A DNA stretch of 64,000 nucleotides from an uncultured Acetatifactor sp. (GCA_910589035.1 CAJUSI010000015.1:53226-117225), one strand, 5' to 3'; shown: positions 1 to 9,098, counted from the first letter of the stretch. Notes: generated by a model not told the origin, from the letters alone. Numbers and translations are program-made.

Positions 1-1
1 A

Positions 2-133
2 TAAGGAGGAAATACCGATCCAGGGAGACATAAATACCTGGCCTGTCGCTGCCGCTGATATGTATTCTGTTTTGATATCTGCCGGCGATGAAAAGTACAT
101 GATGTCAGGTATCTGGATATTTTCTTCAAACAT
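2..133 (-). CDS. Partial unknown protein, N-terminal 44 residues only
   Basis: An ATG at 133 is preceded by AGGAGG nine bases upstream, and the frame stays open to the left edge of the window. The visible peptide begins MFEENIQIPDIMYFSSPADI and contains no motif I recognise. The good ribosome site makes it a real gene that is cut by the window boundary. Its function cannot be told from this much sequence. Confidence 0.55.
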   Translation of the reverse strand, partial: MFEENIQIPDIMYFSSPADIKTEYISAAATGQVFMSPWIGISSL

Positions 134-346
134 TTGTCTCTTCCTCCTCTGTTTTCCCCGGCACCGTCAAGTGGAAACCGGAATTTTGCCTGCGCGTTCG
201 AAATTCCGTCATCAATCATCCGGTTTTTTCGGCATGCGCATAATTTCGTTGCTAACCGCCTGCCCCGGCCAAACCGGAACCTGAAATAGGCTTCCCCGGT
301 GCAGGCGTTCAAGCACCGCAGGGGTGTTTGCATTCCCTTATCTGTC

Positions 347-811
347 TCACCGGTTAAACGCCGTGATATTCGCCTCGTTCAGGGTGAAGTCGTAGTAATT
401 CAGGTCTTCCCGCCTGGTCCAGCCGATGCACTTCCAGAAAGCGTTTCCGATGTCGTTGGCGGTAAAGGCGATGAGACTGACCTTGTTCACCTGCTCCGCC
501 TTCAGGGCGTTCATGCAGTGGACTACCATGGCTTTGCCGATGCCCTGTCTGCGCCAGTCCTCCCGGACGCACACATGGTACAGGCATCCCCGCCTGCCGT
601 CATGGCCGCAGAGGATGCCGCCCACAATAGCGCCCTCCCCGTCCACCGCCACTGCGCTGGTGGTGGGATTTCGTCTGAGAAAGCGCTCCACGCCCTCTCT
701 GGAGTCGTCGATGCTGCGCATGCCGAAACCGCGGATGGTTTTCCACAGGGCATAGAGGCCCTGGTAATCTTCTATGGTCATGGTTCTGACTGTAAATGTC
801 CCGTCGCTCAT
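347..811 (-). CDS. GNAT family N-acetyltransferase
   Basis: A 154-residue single-domain GNAT protein that would move an acetyl group from acetyl-CoA to an amine; the substrate is unknown. The acetyl-CoA pyrophosphate-binding motif A is visible as RRQGIGKA at residues 87-94, after the beta strand YHVCVRE, and the C-terminal half has the usual FWKCIGW segment. Length is normal for the family. The start codon lies directly after an unusual purine-rich tandem repeat (about 816-942) that separates it from the DUF4375-like gene upstream, so its translation may depend on that repeat tract. No obvious operon partner. Confidence 0.85.
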   Translation of the reverse strand: MSDGTFTVRTMTIEDYQGLYALWKTIRGFGMRSIDDSREGVERFLRRNPTTSAVAVDGEGAIVGGILCGHDGRRGCLYHVCVREDWRRQGIGKAMVVHCMNALKAEQVNKVSLIAFTANDIGNAFWKCIGWTRREDLNYYDFTLNEANITAFNR

Positions 812-815
812 ATTT

Positions 816-942
816 TTATCCTGTCTCTTCTTTATTCTATCTCTTTTTATCTTGTATCTTTTTATCTTGTCTCTTTTTTCTTGACTCTTTTTTCTTGACT
901 CTTTTTATCTTGTCTCTTTTTTTCTTGACTCTTTTTTGTCTT
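816..942 (-). repeat. Purine-rich tandem repeat, about 15 bp unit, about 8 copies
   Basis: Read on the minus strand, the interval holds about eight degenerate copies of AAGAWAAAAAGAGWC, each 14-16 bases. It fills the whole gap between the stop of the DUF4375-like gene and the start of the GNAT gene. Copy-length variation of single A residues is visible. It resembles the tandem tracts at 16070-16190 and 16523-16597, which also sit directly in front of minus-strand start codons. Confidence 0.8.
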
Positions 943-943
943 G

Positions 944-1456
944 TTACAGTGCCTCTATTTTTCTGTCTACAAAGTCAAACAACAACTTCCATATGTCAAA
1001 ATCCGTTTTCAGATATAAATTTCCTGCCAACTCATTGATTCTCTCAACTATATCCTCTTTTAATTCATGATCCTCATTAAAAGAAGTAATCTCGTATTCC
1101 TGATGACTACTATCCAGAAGCTCTCCCCTCATGATATCCGGCGGACACAATGTGCATATTTCTTCAAGAATATTTGCATCATTATCATCGCCAATTTCCC
1201 GGAATGCCTGGATAATTTGGGGTGCATAGTGTCCAATAGAATTCTCGAGAAATGTAAATATTCCCTCCATAGTCACCTCTGTGTCAAACGCAATGATAAA
1301 ATAGGCAACCTGAATGAAATCCACCCAACTCGGCCACTGTTCCACTTTACAACAATTCCACATCTCTAAAGAAAGCTTTTCACAAAGCTTCTCGCCAGTG
1401 TACTGTTTGAAATCTATTTCGTTTCCATCTATCCATTGCATCAGCCTGTCCTCCAT
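944..1456 (-). CDS. DUF4375-like (DMP19-type) protein
   Basis: A 170-residue acidic protein. The central segment, with NSIGHYAPQIIQAFREIG around residues 88-105 followed by an acidic helix, resembles the DUF4375 family as I recall it (pattern GDYAPE..EALREIGA). Family members often sit beside toxins or immunity genes, and no biochemical role is established. No signal peptide or membrane segment is seen. The gene has lower GC than the adjoining metabolic genes, which suggests an accessory origin. The stop codon abuts the tandem repeat at 816-942. Family assignment is moderate; function is unknown. Confidence 0.6.
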   Translation of the reverse strand: MEDRLMQWIDGNEIDFKQYTGEKLCEKLSLEMWNCCKVEQWPSWVDFIQVAYFIIAFDTEVTMEGIFTFLENSIGHYAPQIIQAFREIGDDNDANILEEICTLCPPDIMRGELLDSSHQEYEITSFNEDHELKEDIVERINELAGNLYLKTDFDIWKLLFDFVDRKIEAL

Positions 1457-1664
1457 AAATTTCAGTTCACATATTTGAGTTCAAAATCTTCTGCCATTTA
1501 CAGAGTATATTTATCTGTCATTTTCCAATGAGTGCACAATTCTGAAAAGAGAGTTATGAGCCCGTCGGTTCTCTGCTTTTCTTTTCCTTTTATAGAAAGC
1601 TTTACCAGTATACAACTTTTCTTATAAAAGGGCAACGGTATTTTGAGACACTTTTATTCGACTT

Positions 1665-2162
1665 TTATTCGTTTGCCGCGGCGATTGCCGTACGCACCAG
1701 CTGCCAGGCGATGCTGCCTTCGCGCAGGAGTCCCAGAGCGTCTTCGTATTTCGCCCAGACTGCGGAGTCCACCTCCCCGGACAGCCGGAAATCGGCCTTT
1801 TTCACCGTGGCTTTGTAGCCCAGCATGAGCATGCCTTTTTTCTCATAGGGGTAGCTTTTTATGTATTCCAGTTTTAACACGTCCTGGCCGATTTCCTCTT
1901 TGATCTCTCTGGCGGCGGCCTCCTCCGCGGATTCCCCGGGCTTCATGATGCCGGCTACGCAGACATGGTTTGTGTCTGACACGTAGCCCTGGCGGATCAG
2001 GGCCACTTCGCGGTACTCATTTACCACTGCGCAGATGACGGACGTGGTGAACATGTCCCACAGAGGGACGCTGCAGCTCTCGCAGAAGGGAATCAGTCCT
2101 TCGTCTCCGATTTCTTTTTGGATGAGTTTGCTCCCGCAGTGGGGGCAGTATGTAAAATGCAT
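1665..2162 (-). CDS. Zinc-ribbon Nudix hydrolase (NudC-like architecture)
   Basis: A 165-residue protein with an N-terminal zinc ribbon (Cys6, Cys9, Cys27, Cys30) followed by a Nudix domain. The Nudix box runs from Gly71 (GIMKPGE) through REIKEEIG, matching Gx5Ex7REUxEExGU exactly. The arrangement recalls the central part of NAD diphosphatases, but the N-terminal NudC domain is absent and the substrate is not predictable. It would hydrolyse a nucleoside diphosphate linked to another moiety with divalent metal. It is encoded 40 bases downstream of the small gene at 2203-2577 and probably shares its transcript. Confidence 0.85.
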   Translation of the reverse strand: MHFTYCPHCGSKLIQKEIGDEGLIPFCESCSVPLWDMFTTSVICAVVNEYREVALIRQGYVSDTNHVCVAGIMKPGESAEEAAAREIKEEIGQDVLKLEYIKSYPYEKKGMLMLGYKATVKKADFRLSGEVDSAVWAKYEDALGLLREGSIAWQLVRTAIAAANE

Positions 2163-2202
2163 TCTTGTGTCCTCCTGTGTAGGCTTTGCCGGTGGGAAGG
2201 TG

Positions 2203-2577
2203 TTATTTCCTCAAAGTCCATTGGTCATCGATTTTTACAAAAGTCATGTCAAAGTCTGTATTCACGTAAATTCCAACGTATCCGACGACAATTTTTTCCG
2301 GGGCGATTTCCACCCAGGAAGGCTCAAACTGAAAGCTTCTGACGCCGAGCCGGGGATGTTTTTCATATTCCTGTCTGCTGTCATTCTGGGCCAGGTTGTC
2401 AAGTGTATTAAAGTTTTCAAGAAGGCGAATCAGGTTTTCTTTGGATACGGTGTCTGCATTGTAGAATTCCATTCCTGTTTCGGTGTCCACAATGGTGTCT
2501 GGTACGAGCGGTTCCTTTTTTATCTGTTCGATGAGATCTGAAAAATCAAACCGATTCAGCGGAAAATCTTTATTCAT
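2203..2577 (-). CDS. Small hypothetical protein, immunity-like size
   Basis: A 124-residue soluble protein, MNKDFPLNRFDFSDLIEQIK at the N terminus, without recognised motifs. Its start codon overlaps the end of the Fe-S protein gene by four bases, which implies coupled translation. Size, acidity and a repeated aromatic/acidic beta-rich C-terminal half resemble suppressor or immunity proteins, but this is only an impression. No function assigned. Confidence 0.6.
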   Translation of the reverse strand: MNKDFPLNRFDFSDLIEQIKKEPLVPDTIVDTETGMEFYNADTVSKENLIRLLENFNTLDNLAQNDSRQEYEKHPRLGVRSFQFEPSWVEIAPEKIVVGYVGIYVNTDFDMTFVKIDDQWTLRK

Positions 2578-3290
2578 AGTGTACTTTCCTTTCCTGATGC
2601 GGGCGCGTCCGTGAGGGAATTGCGGCTTCCCAGGTTATATGGGCAGATGTCCCTGCATTTGTGGCAGGAAATTCTCCAGTTCTTCGTCTCCTGGTCGTCC
2701 CCGAATGCATAATCCCAACATTTCTGCTGGTCCAGCTGCGGAGCGTCCAGAGCATGCACCGGGCAGATTTCCACGCATCTGTTGCAGCCGTCGCAGAGGC
2801 TGTCCTGCAGATTGTCCGGCTCCAGTTCCCGGATGCACAGGACTGCTCCAAGCCAGACCATGCTCCCGAATTCCGGGGTGATCAGCAGGGAATGTCTGCC
2901 GATGGTTCCCAGGCCTGCGGCCTGGGCGGCGTGTTTCAGGGAAACCACGGAGCGCCAGCGCCCGGTATTTTCATCCCACTGGCTCTCGTTGGTGGGAATG
3001 GGGACGCATACCGCCCCGCGCTTCTCCATCTCTATGCAGAAGTCCAGGGCTATGGCGTCCATCTTCGATGTGATGGAATTGCGCACTCTTGTATACGGCA
3101 CATGGGACGTGCATTGCAGGGTCCCTGTCGGGAACCTGCAGCCAAAGGAGATCACGGATCTGCACTGGGGGAGGACATCCCGGGGATGGTATCCTTTGGG
3201 CGCGTCCTCAAATCTGTCCAAACCGGCAATTCCGCACAGATCCGCTCCCAGGGAGAACATGATTTCCTTTACTTCTTTACTGTTTATCAT
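2574..3290 (-). CDS. QueG-like double 4Fe-4S cluster protein
   Basis: A 238-residue protein related to the C-terminal half of epoxyqueuosine reductase. A first cluster motif CxxCxxCxxxCP is at Cys166, 169, 172 and 176, and a second set of cysteines is at 209, 212 and 216, with CHKCRDICPYN typical of this family. QueG enzymes are about 300-380 residues and bind cobalamin in the N-terminal part. This protein is shorter, so it may be one of the QueG-like reductases of unknown substrate rather than the tRNA enzyme. It sits six bases after the radical SAM gene and overlaps the next gene by four bases, forming a three-gene transcription unit. Confidence 0.75.
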   Translation of the reverse strand: MINSKEVKEIMFSLGADLCGIAGLDRFEDAPKGYHPRDVLPQCRSVISFGCRFPTGTLQCTSHVPYTRVRNSITSKMDAIALDFCIEMEKRGAVCVPIPTNESQWDENTGRWRSVVSLKHAAQAAGLGTIGRHSLLITPEFGSMVWLGAVLCIRELEPDNLQDSLCDGCNRCVEICPVHALDAPQLDQQKCWDYAFGDDQETKNWRISCHKCRDICPYNLGSRNSLTDAPASGKESTL

Positions 3291-3295
3291 AGTAT

Positions 3296-4447
3296 TTAAC
3301 TTCCTTTCAAGGAGCTTTCGTCCTTTTCCCTTTGTCTGCAGTAGCGGTTCAGCAGGAATTCGATATAGTCGCCTCTGCTAAACAGGCGTCTGCTTGTGCT
3401 GTCCCCCTGGTCTTTCGCAAGCTCCCGGAGCGGAACCGTCATGCGGATATGCTGGGCGGCGCTTTTGTTTTCCACATAATTTTCAAGCACGGTCCGGGCC
3501 CCGTCCTGCTTCAGGCTGCCCAGGCGCCAGTGAGGGGCCGGGGTGGAAATATTCGGATAGACGTCAAAGTCTTTGTCTATGTAGAAAACCGGGGTGTCGC
3601 TGACATAGCTTGCCGTGGAGGCATCCGTTATCAGCTCTTCGCAGAGGGATTGCTCCGTCCTGCCGAATACTTCCCCAAGGTTCTCTGCTTCGAAATGTCT
3701 GAGGGTGTATTCTTCCAGCAGGGGCGGGATTTTCCCCAGGTCTTCCGGGGTGATCCAGGCGTCATACCATTTTTCGTTTTCCCCGTCGCAGGAGCCCTGG
3801 TGGAGGAAGAAGGTGAACTCTCCTCCGAAGGCTGCGCAGCGGTTTTCCAGATCCAGCTCTTTTATCAGGTTTTCGATGTGGCCCAGCTGGTCTATATTGT
3901 TCCGGCTGACAAAAACCTGGATGCGGGGGGAAATCTTATTTTCCATCAGGACGTCCATGGCTTTCAGGAGCTCCCGGTATGCGCCCTTCCGGCCTATATA
4001 GAAGTCCGTGGTCCGGGCGTCGCCGAAGAGGGTTAGCTGAATCTTTTTCAGGCCCAGGGAGGCAAGCCATTTTCCGTACCCGCCGTCCCGCGCCAGCCGC
4101 CAGAAGCTTGCCACTTCAAAGTGGTCCAGGGGTCTGTCGGAGAGGCGGTTACATAATTCAAACTGCTCCCGGTACTTTTCTGTGAAATCCGGCTCCCGAT
4201 ACCAGTCGTAGATCTGCAGGCAGTCCGTGAAGGGTCCAAACTGCTCTGCGGTGGATTCGAGTTCCGAAAAGGGCATATTTCCATTAGGTGTGGCACCCAG
4301 CCAGCAGTGTCTGCAACGGTTGGGGCAGCCGTGCATGTCAAGGCAGATTGTGATTTCTTTGAATTTTTTATTATCCTTAATAGCATTGCTATCCAGTTGT
4401 GTAAGTTCAAATAGTAACTTATCCATGTACAAGGAATTCGTTTTCAT
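3296..4447 (-). CDS. Radical SAM protein with SPASM-like C-terminal region
   Basis: A 383-residue protein with the radical SAM cysteine motif CPNRCRHC (Cys41, Cys45, Cys48) after a strand containing DMHG. A longer frame exists to 4516, but the ATG at 4447 has GGAG upstream and gives a normal N terminus. The remainder shows a partial TIM-barrel pattern and few further cysteines, so extra clusters are not evident. A conserved tail with HIRMTVPLRELAKDQGD follows. Substrate unknown. It is the first gene of a unit with the Fe-S protein and a small unknown gene, so the three may act together. Confidence 0.75.
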   Translation of the reverse strand: MKTNSLYMDKLLFELTQLDSNAIKDNKKFKEITICLDMHGCPNRCRHCWLGATPNGNMPFSELESTAEQFGPFTDCLQIYDWYREPDFTEKYREQFELCNRLSDRPLDHFEVASFWRLARDGGYGKWLASLGLKKIQLTLFGDARTTDFYIGRKGAYRELLKAMDVLMENKISPRIQVFVSRNNIDQLGHIENLIKELDLENRCAAFGGEFTFFLHQGSCDGENEKWYDAWITPEDLGKIPPLLEEYTLRHFEAENLGEVFGRTEQSLCEELITDASTASYVSDTPVFYIDKDFDVYPNISTPAPHWRLGSLKQDGARTVLENYVENKSAAQHIRMTVPLRELAKDQGDSTSRRLFSRGDYIEFLLNRYCRQREKDESSLKGS

Positions 4448-4567
4448 CTCTTTTTGTGCTCCATAATATATATAGCAAGACGCAATATCGAATATATCTG
4501 CTGACAACATTTCCAAAGCTCATCCATAAGCTGCCAAATAACAGCTCCCGCAGCAAACAGCAGTCCC

Positions 4568-4999
4568 TTACTCCCGAAAATCAATATCATACCTTGTCCC
4601 GTGATGGAACAGCACCCCGTCCGTGAGCCGGATGCGCAGAAGGCAGGTGTTGGGGTCATCTTCGTTGATATGCCCGTTGTCATACCACTCCGCAAAAACC
4701 GCTCTCACTTTGGACATGATTTCCTCGTTGCATTCCGCTTTCACATGTCCCAGATTTTCGCCGATGCCGTGAGCGGTAAACCAGTCGCCGCAGAGGGCAG
4801 CCGCGTGGTCCTTTCCGATCTGTCTCATTTTATTGGAGAGGGCATGGGTGACGATATAAAATGCTCCATCCTCATAATAGCCGTTTACGGTGCGCACATG
4901 TGGCTTCCCATCCTCCACCGTAGCCAGGGCCAGCAGATTGTCGCAGCCGAATCTATCCTCCATGAGCTGTGCTGTTTCTTTTGTTAATTTTTCTCCCAT
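4568..4999 (-). CDS. Pyridoxamine 5'-phosphate oxidase-like FMN-binding protein
   Basis: A 143-residue split-barrel flavin-binding protein. The N-terminal pattern LLALATVEDGKPHVRTVNGYYEDGAFYIVT is typical of the general-stress/PNPOx-like family, and the length fits. It probably binds FMN or F420-like flavin as a dimer and reduces or sequesters a small molecule; the true PNPOx substrate residues cannot be confirmed. It stands alone, with 120 bases between its stop and the radical SAM start, and is followed upstream by decayed DNA. Confidence 0.8.
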   Translation of the reverse strand: MGEKLTKETAQLMEDRFGCDNLLALATVEDGKPHVRTVNGYYEDGAFYIVTHALSNKMRQIGKDHAAALCGDWFTAHGIGENLGHVKAECNEEIMSKVRAVFAEWYDNGHINEDDPNTCLLRIRLTDGVLFHHGTRYDIDFRE

Positions 5000-5042
5000 T
5001 TTATTTCATCCTCGTATTCTGCTTTTGCACCATGCGTATTTT

Positions 5043-5120
5043 TCACGCTATCCACCGTTCATAATTGTCAATGCCCATATCATCTTTCCGGTCAAGCTTT
5101 TGGAGTAAATCCTGCTGCAT
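5043..5120 (-). CDS. 25-residue ORF or gene remnant
   Basis: ATG at 5120 has a perfect AGGAGG seven bases upstream (AGGAGGCAAAAATG) and opens a frame of 25 residues, MQQDLLQKLDRKDDMGIDNY then ERWIA and a TGA stop. It directly follows the decayed TOPRIM-like gene. It may be the 5' end of a deleted gene or a very small protein. No homolog recognised. Confidence 0.3.
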   Translation of the reverse strand: MQQDLLQKLDRKDDMGIDNYERWIA

Positions 5121-5134
5121 TTTTGCCTCCTGGT

Positions 5135-5470
5135 TCAATCCCGCATGAATCCCGTTATACTATCTCTGCTTACTGAATTCTGCGCTTTTAATATTTCGGT
5201 TAGATCCAGTCTTTCAAAATACTCCTTATATTGGCTCTCCGGGATCTGATATTGTCCATATTTCCTCTGCCCAAGCCGTGCCATACTCTTTCACGATATC
5301 GCTATATAACTGATAGATATTTGTCCCATAAATCCAAATCTCATCCATATCGATATTGATTTCAGGAAAACACTTAAAAATCAGCCAAAATAACTTGTTT
5401 TTTCATGATGCCCTTCTACGATCAGTAAGTTTTGGCTTCGCTTTCTTGCCTGGCCCTGATAACTATTCAT
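5135..5470 (-). pseudogene. Frameshifted TOPRIM-like partner of the AAA ATPase
   Basis: The ATG at 5470 overlaps the ATPase stop codon, as in coupled gene pairs. It encodes MNSYQGQARKRSQNLLIVEG then HHEK, a TOPRIM-like signature, but the frame stops after five more codons. Restoring one A in the run following HHEK gives a continuous frame (NKLFWLIFKCFPEINID and on to DEIWIYGTNIYQ) as far as about 5230. A last overlapping frame, 5284-5135, encodes MARLGQRKYGQYQIPESQYK and may be the tail of a different gene. The gene is therefore broken at least once and truncated. ATPase plus TOPRIM nuclease pairs are known in abortive-infection systems such as the OLD and PARIS groups. Confidence 0.6.
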
Positions 5471-6614
5471 AGCGCTCAAACTCCCCACTAATGTACATCT
5501 TTTCCAGATTATGGCCTTCCCGCAGCTCTCTTTCTGTCGCATTACAGAGCGCAGTCAATGTACCCGCTCGTGACAAAATAAATAAGCAATCCGGCCGCAT
5601 CAGCCGATTCGTCATCAAATTAGTATTATGAGAAGTCATGATAATCTGGCATTTGGGATATCTTCTCTTAAAAAAATCTACCACTTTCTCTGCCATTTCA
5701 TAATGATAAAAGGCATCGAACTCATCTAAATATATAAAAGACGGAGTCCAGCTTTTCGGAATCAACCGCCTGTATAAATCAACCAATGCCAAAGTTCCAC
5801 TGGATGCGGTCTCATAAAACGGTACTAATTTCTCATGGTCAAAATACAGCTCTCTTTGTCCATCCGGCAGTATTGTTAATACCAGTTTGCACTCTATGCC
5901 CATTTCATTGAGAAAATCTTCTAAATCTTTTAATCTATCCGAATTCTCCAGAAACTTATAAAAGCTGTCATTCATTCCTCCCGAAATCCTTAACATTCCT
6001 TTTCCGGCCGTAATTATAAGCATTCTAATGACATAATTACCTAATTTAATGAGAATGGAATCATTGCTCAATGCAACATTGCTTACCAACCATCTCAGGA
6101 ATGGCAGCTTAAGATTTTGAAACTCTTCTGCACCGCCTATATCTACTGATTGCAGATATCTGTCTATACTGGCTGTTTCCGCATCAATATATGCTAAATT
6201 CTCAAAATCAAATTTATTCTTCTCAAAATCACAGCTGAAAATAGTTTTTCCATCAATCAGCAATTCTTCATTCCGAAGTTTTTGATTGGAAAGTCGGGCA
6301 TAGCGATACACTAACTCATTATTTCCAAACCTGAACTCATATGAAAAAAACGCTGCTTCGTCTACGGAATCCGCATTTAAAAATAATCCTGTCTCATGAT
6401 AAGGCTGACCGCCAAACATTGTTGTATTTATATCCATTAGCGCCTTTCCAAGATTTGTTTTTCCTGTGGCATTTCTGCCATAAAGCAGCATTTTGCTGAT
6501 AATCCCATCCGTGATACAATCTGTACTGAACTGATACCCCGCTGTATTTTCAAAATTGATAGATATTTCGTCTTTAAAATTTTTGTAATTCTTCAATGTA
6601 AATTTCTTTAACAC
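5463..6614 (-). CDS. AAA/SMC-like ATPase of an abortive-infection type system
   Basis: A 383-residue ATPase of the AAA_15/AAA_21 type. It has Walker A GRNATGKT at residues 46-53, an ABC-like signature segment with SSGTLALVDLY, Walker B FIYLDEFDAF near residue 300, and a switch region with MTSHNTNL. Such proteins act as the sensing motor of two-gene defence systems with a nuclease or TOPRIM partner. Here the partner downstream is decayed, so the system is probably inactive or the ATPase is an orphan. The start is GTG at 6614, inside the end of the preceding broken Fic region. Low-GC, AT-rich codon use differs from the metabolic neighbours and points to horizontal origin. Confidence 0.8.
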   Translation of the reverse strand: MLKKFTLKNYKNFKDEISINFENTAGYQFSTDCITDGIISKMLLYGRNATGKTNLGKALMDINTTMFGGQPYHETGLFLNADSVDEAAFFSYEFRFGNNELVYRYARLSNQKLRNEELLIDGKTIFSCDFEKNKFDFENLAYIDAETASIDRYLQSVDIGGAEEFQNLKLPFLRWLVSNVALSNDSILIKLGNYVIRMLIITAGKGMLRISGGMNDSFYKFLENSDRLKDLEDFLNEMGIECKLVLTILPDGQRELYFDHEKLVPFYETASSGTLALVDLYRRLIPKSWTPSFIYLDEFDAFYHYEMAEKVVDFFKRRYPKCQIIMTSHNTNLMTNRLMRPDCLFILSRAGTLTALCNATERELREGHNLEKMYISGEFERYE

Positions 6615-7687
6615 TTTCCTGCCATCCTTTCATACTGATTACATGCCCACATAGCAGTAATTAGAGTATAACCATTTTGGCACCCTTCCACAATAGATTC
6701 CCGTAATTTTTTTACGGCATATTTATCTGTGTCTATATTTCCACAAGCACTTCCCAATACCCGCTGCGCCTCCCGTTTGTGCGGCGAAGATACCCAGTGC
6801 AATTCCTGCACTTTGAATTCTGCTGTCTGTATTGTCCACATGCAGATTGCGATTCTTCAATTCATGGCGCGTTCCCATCAGCAGATTCTCAAAGAACAGT
6901 TCCAGATAATGCGCAGTGGCGTGGATTCCTTTCGGCAGGTTATTATAATTTGCACGAACAAGCACATTCCTGAAGTACCAGGAATGATCTGCAAACACAT
7001 CATTCTGAATCGCCAAACCGAATGTCTGCAGATACTTGACAATGAAAACCGCCGTTGATCTCGTATCTCCTTCTGCAAAGGGGTGAATCTGCCATATTCC
7101 GGAAGCAAATTTCACAATGTGGCGCACCGCCTCCGAAATGGAAACTTTCTCATAGGAAAAGAGCTTTTCCTGGGCAAAATCGTAGTCCAGCGCATATCCC
7201 GGATACTGTCATAAGAAGAATAGATCACCGTGTCTCCGTTTAAAATCCATTCTTTTTTCGTGATATTGTAGGTTCGAAAACTCCCCGCATGGTCAAAGAT
7301 ACCTGTAAAGAGCCGGCGATGTATGTTCTGCAGTTCGGCGGGAGAGAATTGAAATGTCTTTTCTCCCAGAAGCTCTGCGATACGAACCGAAACCGTATCC
7401 GCCTCCATAGTGCCGTTTTCCACAGTCTGTCGGTCTTTGCGAGCCTCGTAATAGCTTTGAATCCGCTGCTTTGCACCGGATATATCGACGTTTCCCTCAA
7501 TATGCGCCTTTGCAGTCTCCACCAGATACGGAGAAGGCTCCAGCCCGTCCACAGCCTGAAGTCCGATTGCCGCCTGCCAGGCCGCACTTTTTTCCGCTCT
7601 CCCCGGTTCTCCCTGCCTGCTGTATTCCTCCAGTTCAAGCTGCCATTTTCTATCCTGCTCCACAGAATTACTCTCCATGCTTTGCAT
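6608..7687 (-). pseudogene. Broken Fic-domain protein (two frameshifts)
   Basis: Three successive frames make one Fic-like protein. The first (7687 to about 7195) carries the N-terminal helices and ends YNITKKEWILNGDTVIYSSY. At about 7195 the frame shifts by one base, where LDYDFAQEKLFSYEKVSI continues in the next frame. The second frame (to about 6790) contains the catalytic loop HPFAEGDTRS, in which the usual GN of the Fic motif reads GD. A third frame to 6608 (KYAVKKLRESIVEG) may be the original C terminus. Fic enzymes AMPylate target proteins. This copy cannot yield a full-length product. The ATG at 7687 is a likelier start than the TTG at 7708. Confidence 0.7.
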
Positions 7688-7704
7688 ATATAAATTATCC
7701 TGTC

Positions 7705-8196
7705 TCAAAACTCCGGCATCTTCGTAAAAACAACTTTTTCCCCGTCCGCCACGCCGCCGTATATTTCATCGGTTTTATGCCCGGTATTCAGATAATGATC
7801 TATCACAAACCTGGCCGTATACGGCATTTCCAGTTTGACCAGTTCGGAATATGCAAACCACCTGGCGGTTCCTTCCCTGGATGCCAGACGGGTGTCCACG
7901 CCCTCGCGCAGCTGCGCAAAAAAGTAATAGTTCTGCCGGATTTCCCCTTTTGTCCTGCGCAGGGTCACATAACGCAGGGAGAGGTTTTTAATCTGGTTCT
8001 CCTTCAAGCCCAGCTCTTCCTCCATCTCCCGGAGGACGCAGGCTCTGGCGTCGTTGAGCTCCCATTCCTCGAAATGCCCTCCCGCCGAGCCTGTCCAGAC
8101 ATTATTCACCACTCTGCCGCCCTGCCGGAAGAGAAGCAGCATCTTGCCGGCGTTCGTTATATAGACGGATGTCATATTCCGCAGTCTTCCTTCCAT
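7705..8196 (-). CDS. Nudix hydrolase (MutT-like)
   Basis: A 163-residue Nudix protein. The box GHFEEWE is followed by nine residues rather than seven before REMEEELG, a spacing variant I recall from a Clostridial subgroup. An N-terminal strand with VYITNAGKMLLLFRQG and a C-terminal helix complete the fold. It would hydrolyse an oxidised or modified nucleoside triphosphate, with identity unknown. It overlaps the intact Fic gene upstream by 25 bases and ends about 18 bases before the broken Fic gene, so it is sandwiched between two Fic genes and was probably acquired with them. Confidence 0.8.
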   Translation of the reverse strand: MEGRLRNMTSVYITNAGKMLLLFRQGGRVVNNVWTGSAGGHFEEWELNDARACVLREMEEELGLKENQIKNLSLRYVTLRRTKGEIRQNYYFFAQLREGVDTRLASREGTARWFAYSELVKLEMPYTARFVIDHYLNTGHKTDEIYGGVADGEKVVFTKMPEF

Positions 8197-9098
8197 GGCT
8201 CCTCCTGTTCGATTTTCAGCTTTTTCAATTCCCTGCTTTGGCCTGTACTGCCGGAATTTGTCTGCATGAAGTATTTATATTTCTCCCGGTAAAATTCCTG
8301 TTCCTCCCGGAAAAGCTTCTCCAGCTGAACCGTCGTCGTATGTTTCCTGTATTCTTTTAAGGCCTCCAGATATGCATTGCGGTTTTTATCCTCAATGACC
8401 GCCGGCGCCATTCCATGTTTCAGGCAATCTCTGAACAGAATCAATCTGCCTGTTCTGCCGTTGCCGTCCTGGAAAGCGTGAATACATTCATATCTTGCAT
8501 GAAATTCCGCCAACATCGCAATATCCGCTTTCCTTCCGTGATACCACTCCAGAAGCCGTTCCATCTCCTCCGGAACCTTTTCCGGCCTGGCAGTCTGGTA
8601 CATGCCGATCATATTGGGGCGCTTCCTGTAATCTCCGATTTCATATCCGTTTGCCCTGTCCTCAAATACGCCGGATTTCAATTCATAATGAAACCGCTTG
8701 ATGAGCACCTCTGTCAACGGCTCGTCAAACGTATCCAGCATTTTGTTGAACATCAGGAAATGTCCGCTCATTTCCTCCACATCTTTTGCCCGGTAATAGT
8801 CGTCTGATCTGGGCAATGTGCCGTTATCAAACAGGGACGCCGTCTGTTCCTCCGTGAGCGTGCTTCCCTCTATTTTATTTGAATTGTACGCAAGCAGGCG
8901 CTGCGTATACGCATATACGCCGGAACGGTCGAACTTTTTTCTTTCTATTTGAAATCTTTCCAGAAGGAAATTCACAAACGCTTTCTCTCCCGGGCCATTC
9001 ATCATGCCGCCTCTATCCAGTTCTGTTTCCTGCCAATAGCAGAATCCATACTTTGTAAATCTATTGTCATGAATAAATTCCCCTGGCATTCCTGCCAA
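8172..9098 (-). CDS. Fic family protein adenylyltransferase, class II
   Basis: A 308-residue Fic protein. The complete motif HAFQDGNGRTGR is at residues 207-218, with catalytic His207. An N-terminal inhibitory motif SNKIEG at 73-78 fits the (S/T)xxxE(G/N) autoinhibitory helix of class II Fic proteins, so activity is probably self-restrained. The start is taken as TTG at 9098 because GGAGG stands nine bases upstream; an internal ATG-ATG about 31 codons later is an alternative. These enzymes transfer AMP from ATP to hydroxyl groups of target proteins such as topoisomerases or other bacterial proteins; the target here is unknown. It follows argC by 56 bases. Confidence 0.9.
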   Translation of the reverse strand: MAGMPGEFIHDNRFTKYGFCYWQETELDRGGMMNGPGEKAFVNFLLERFQIERKKFDRSGVYAYTQRLLAYNSNKIEGSTLTEEQTASLFDNGTLPRSDDYYRAKDVEEMSGHFLMFNKMLDTFDEPLTEVLIKRFHYELKSGVFEDRANGYEIGDYRKRPNMIGMYQTARPEKVPEEMERLLEWYHGRKADIAMLAEFHARYECIHAFQDGNGRTGRLILFRDCLKHGMAPAVIEDKNRNAYLEALKEYRKHTTTVQLEKLFREEQEFYREKYKYFMQTNSGSTGQSRELKKLKIEQEEPWKEDCGI

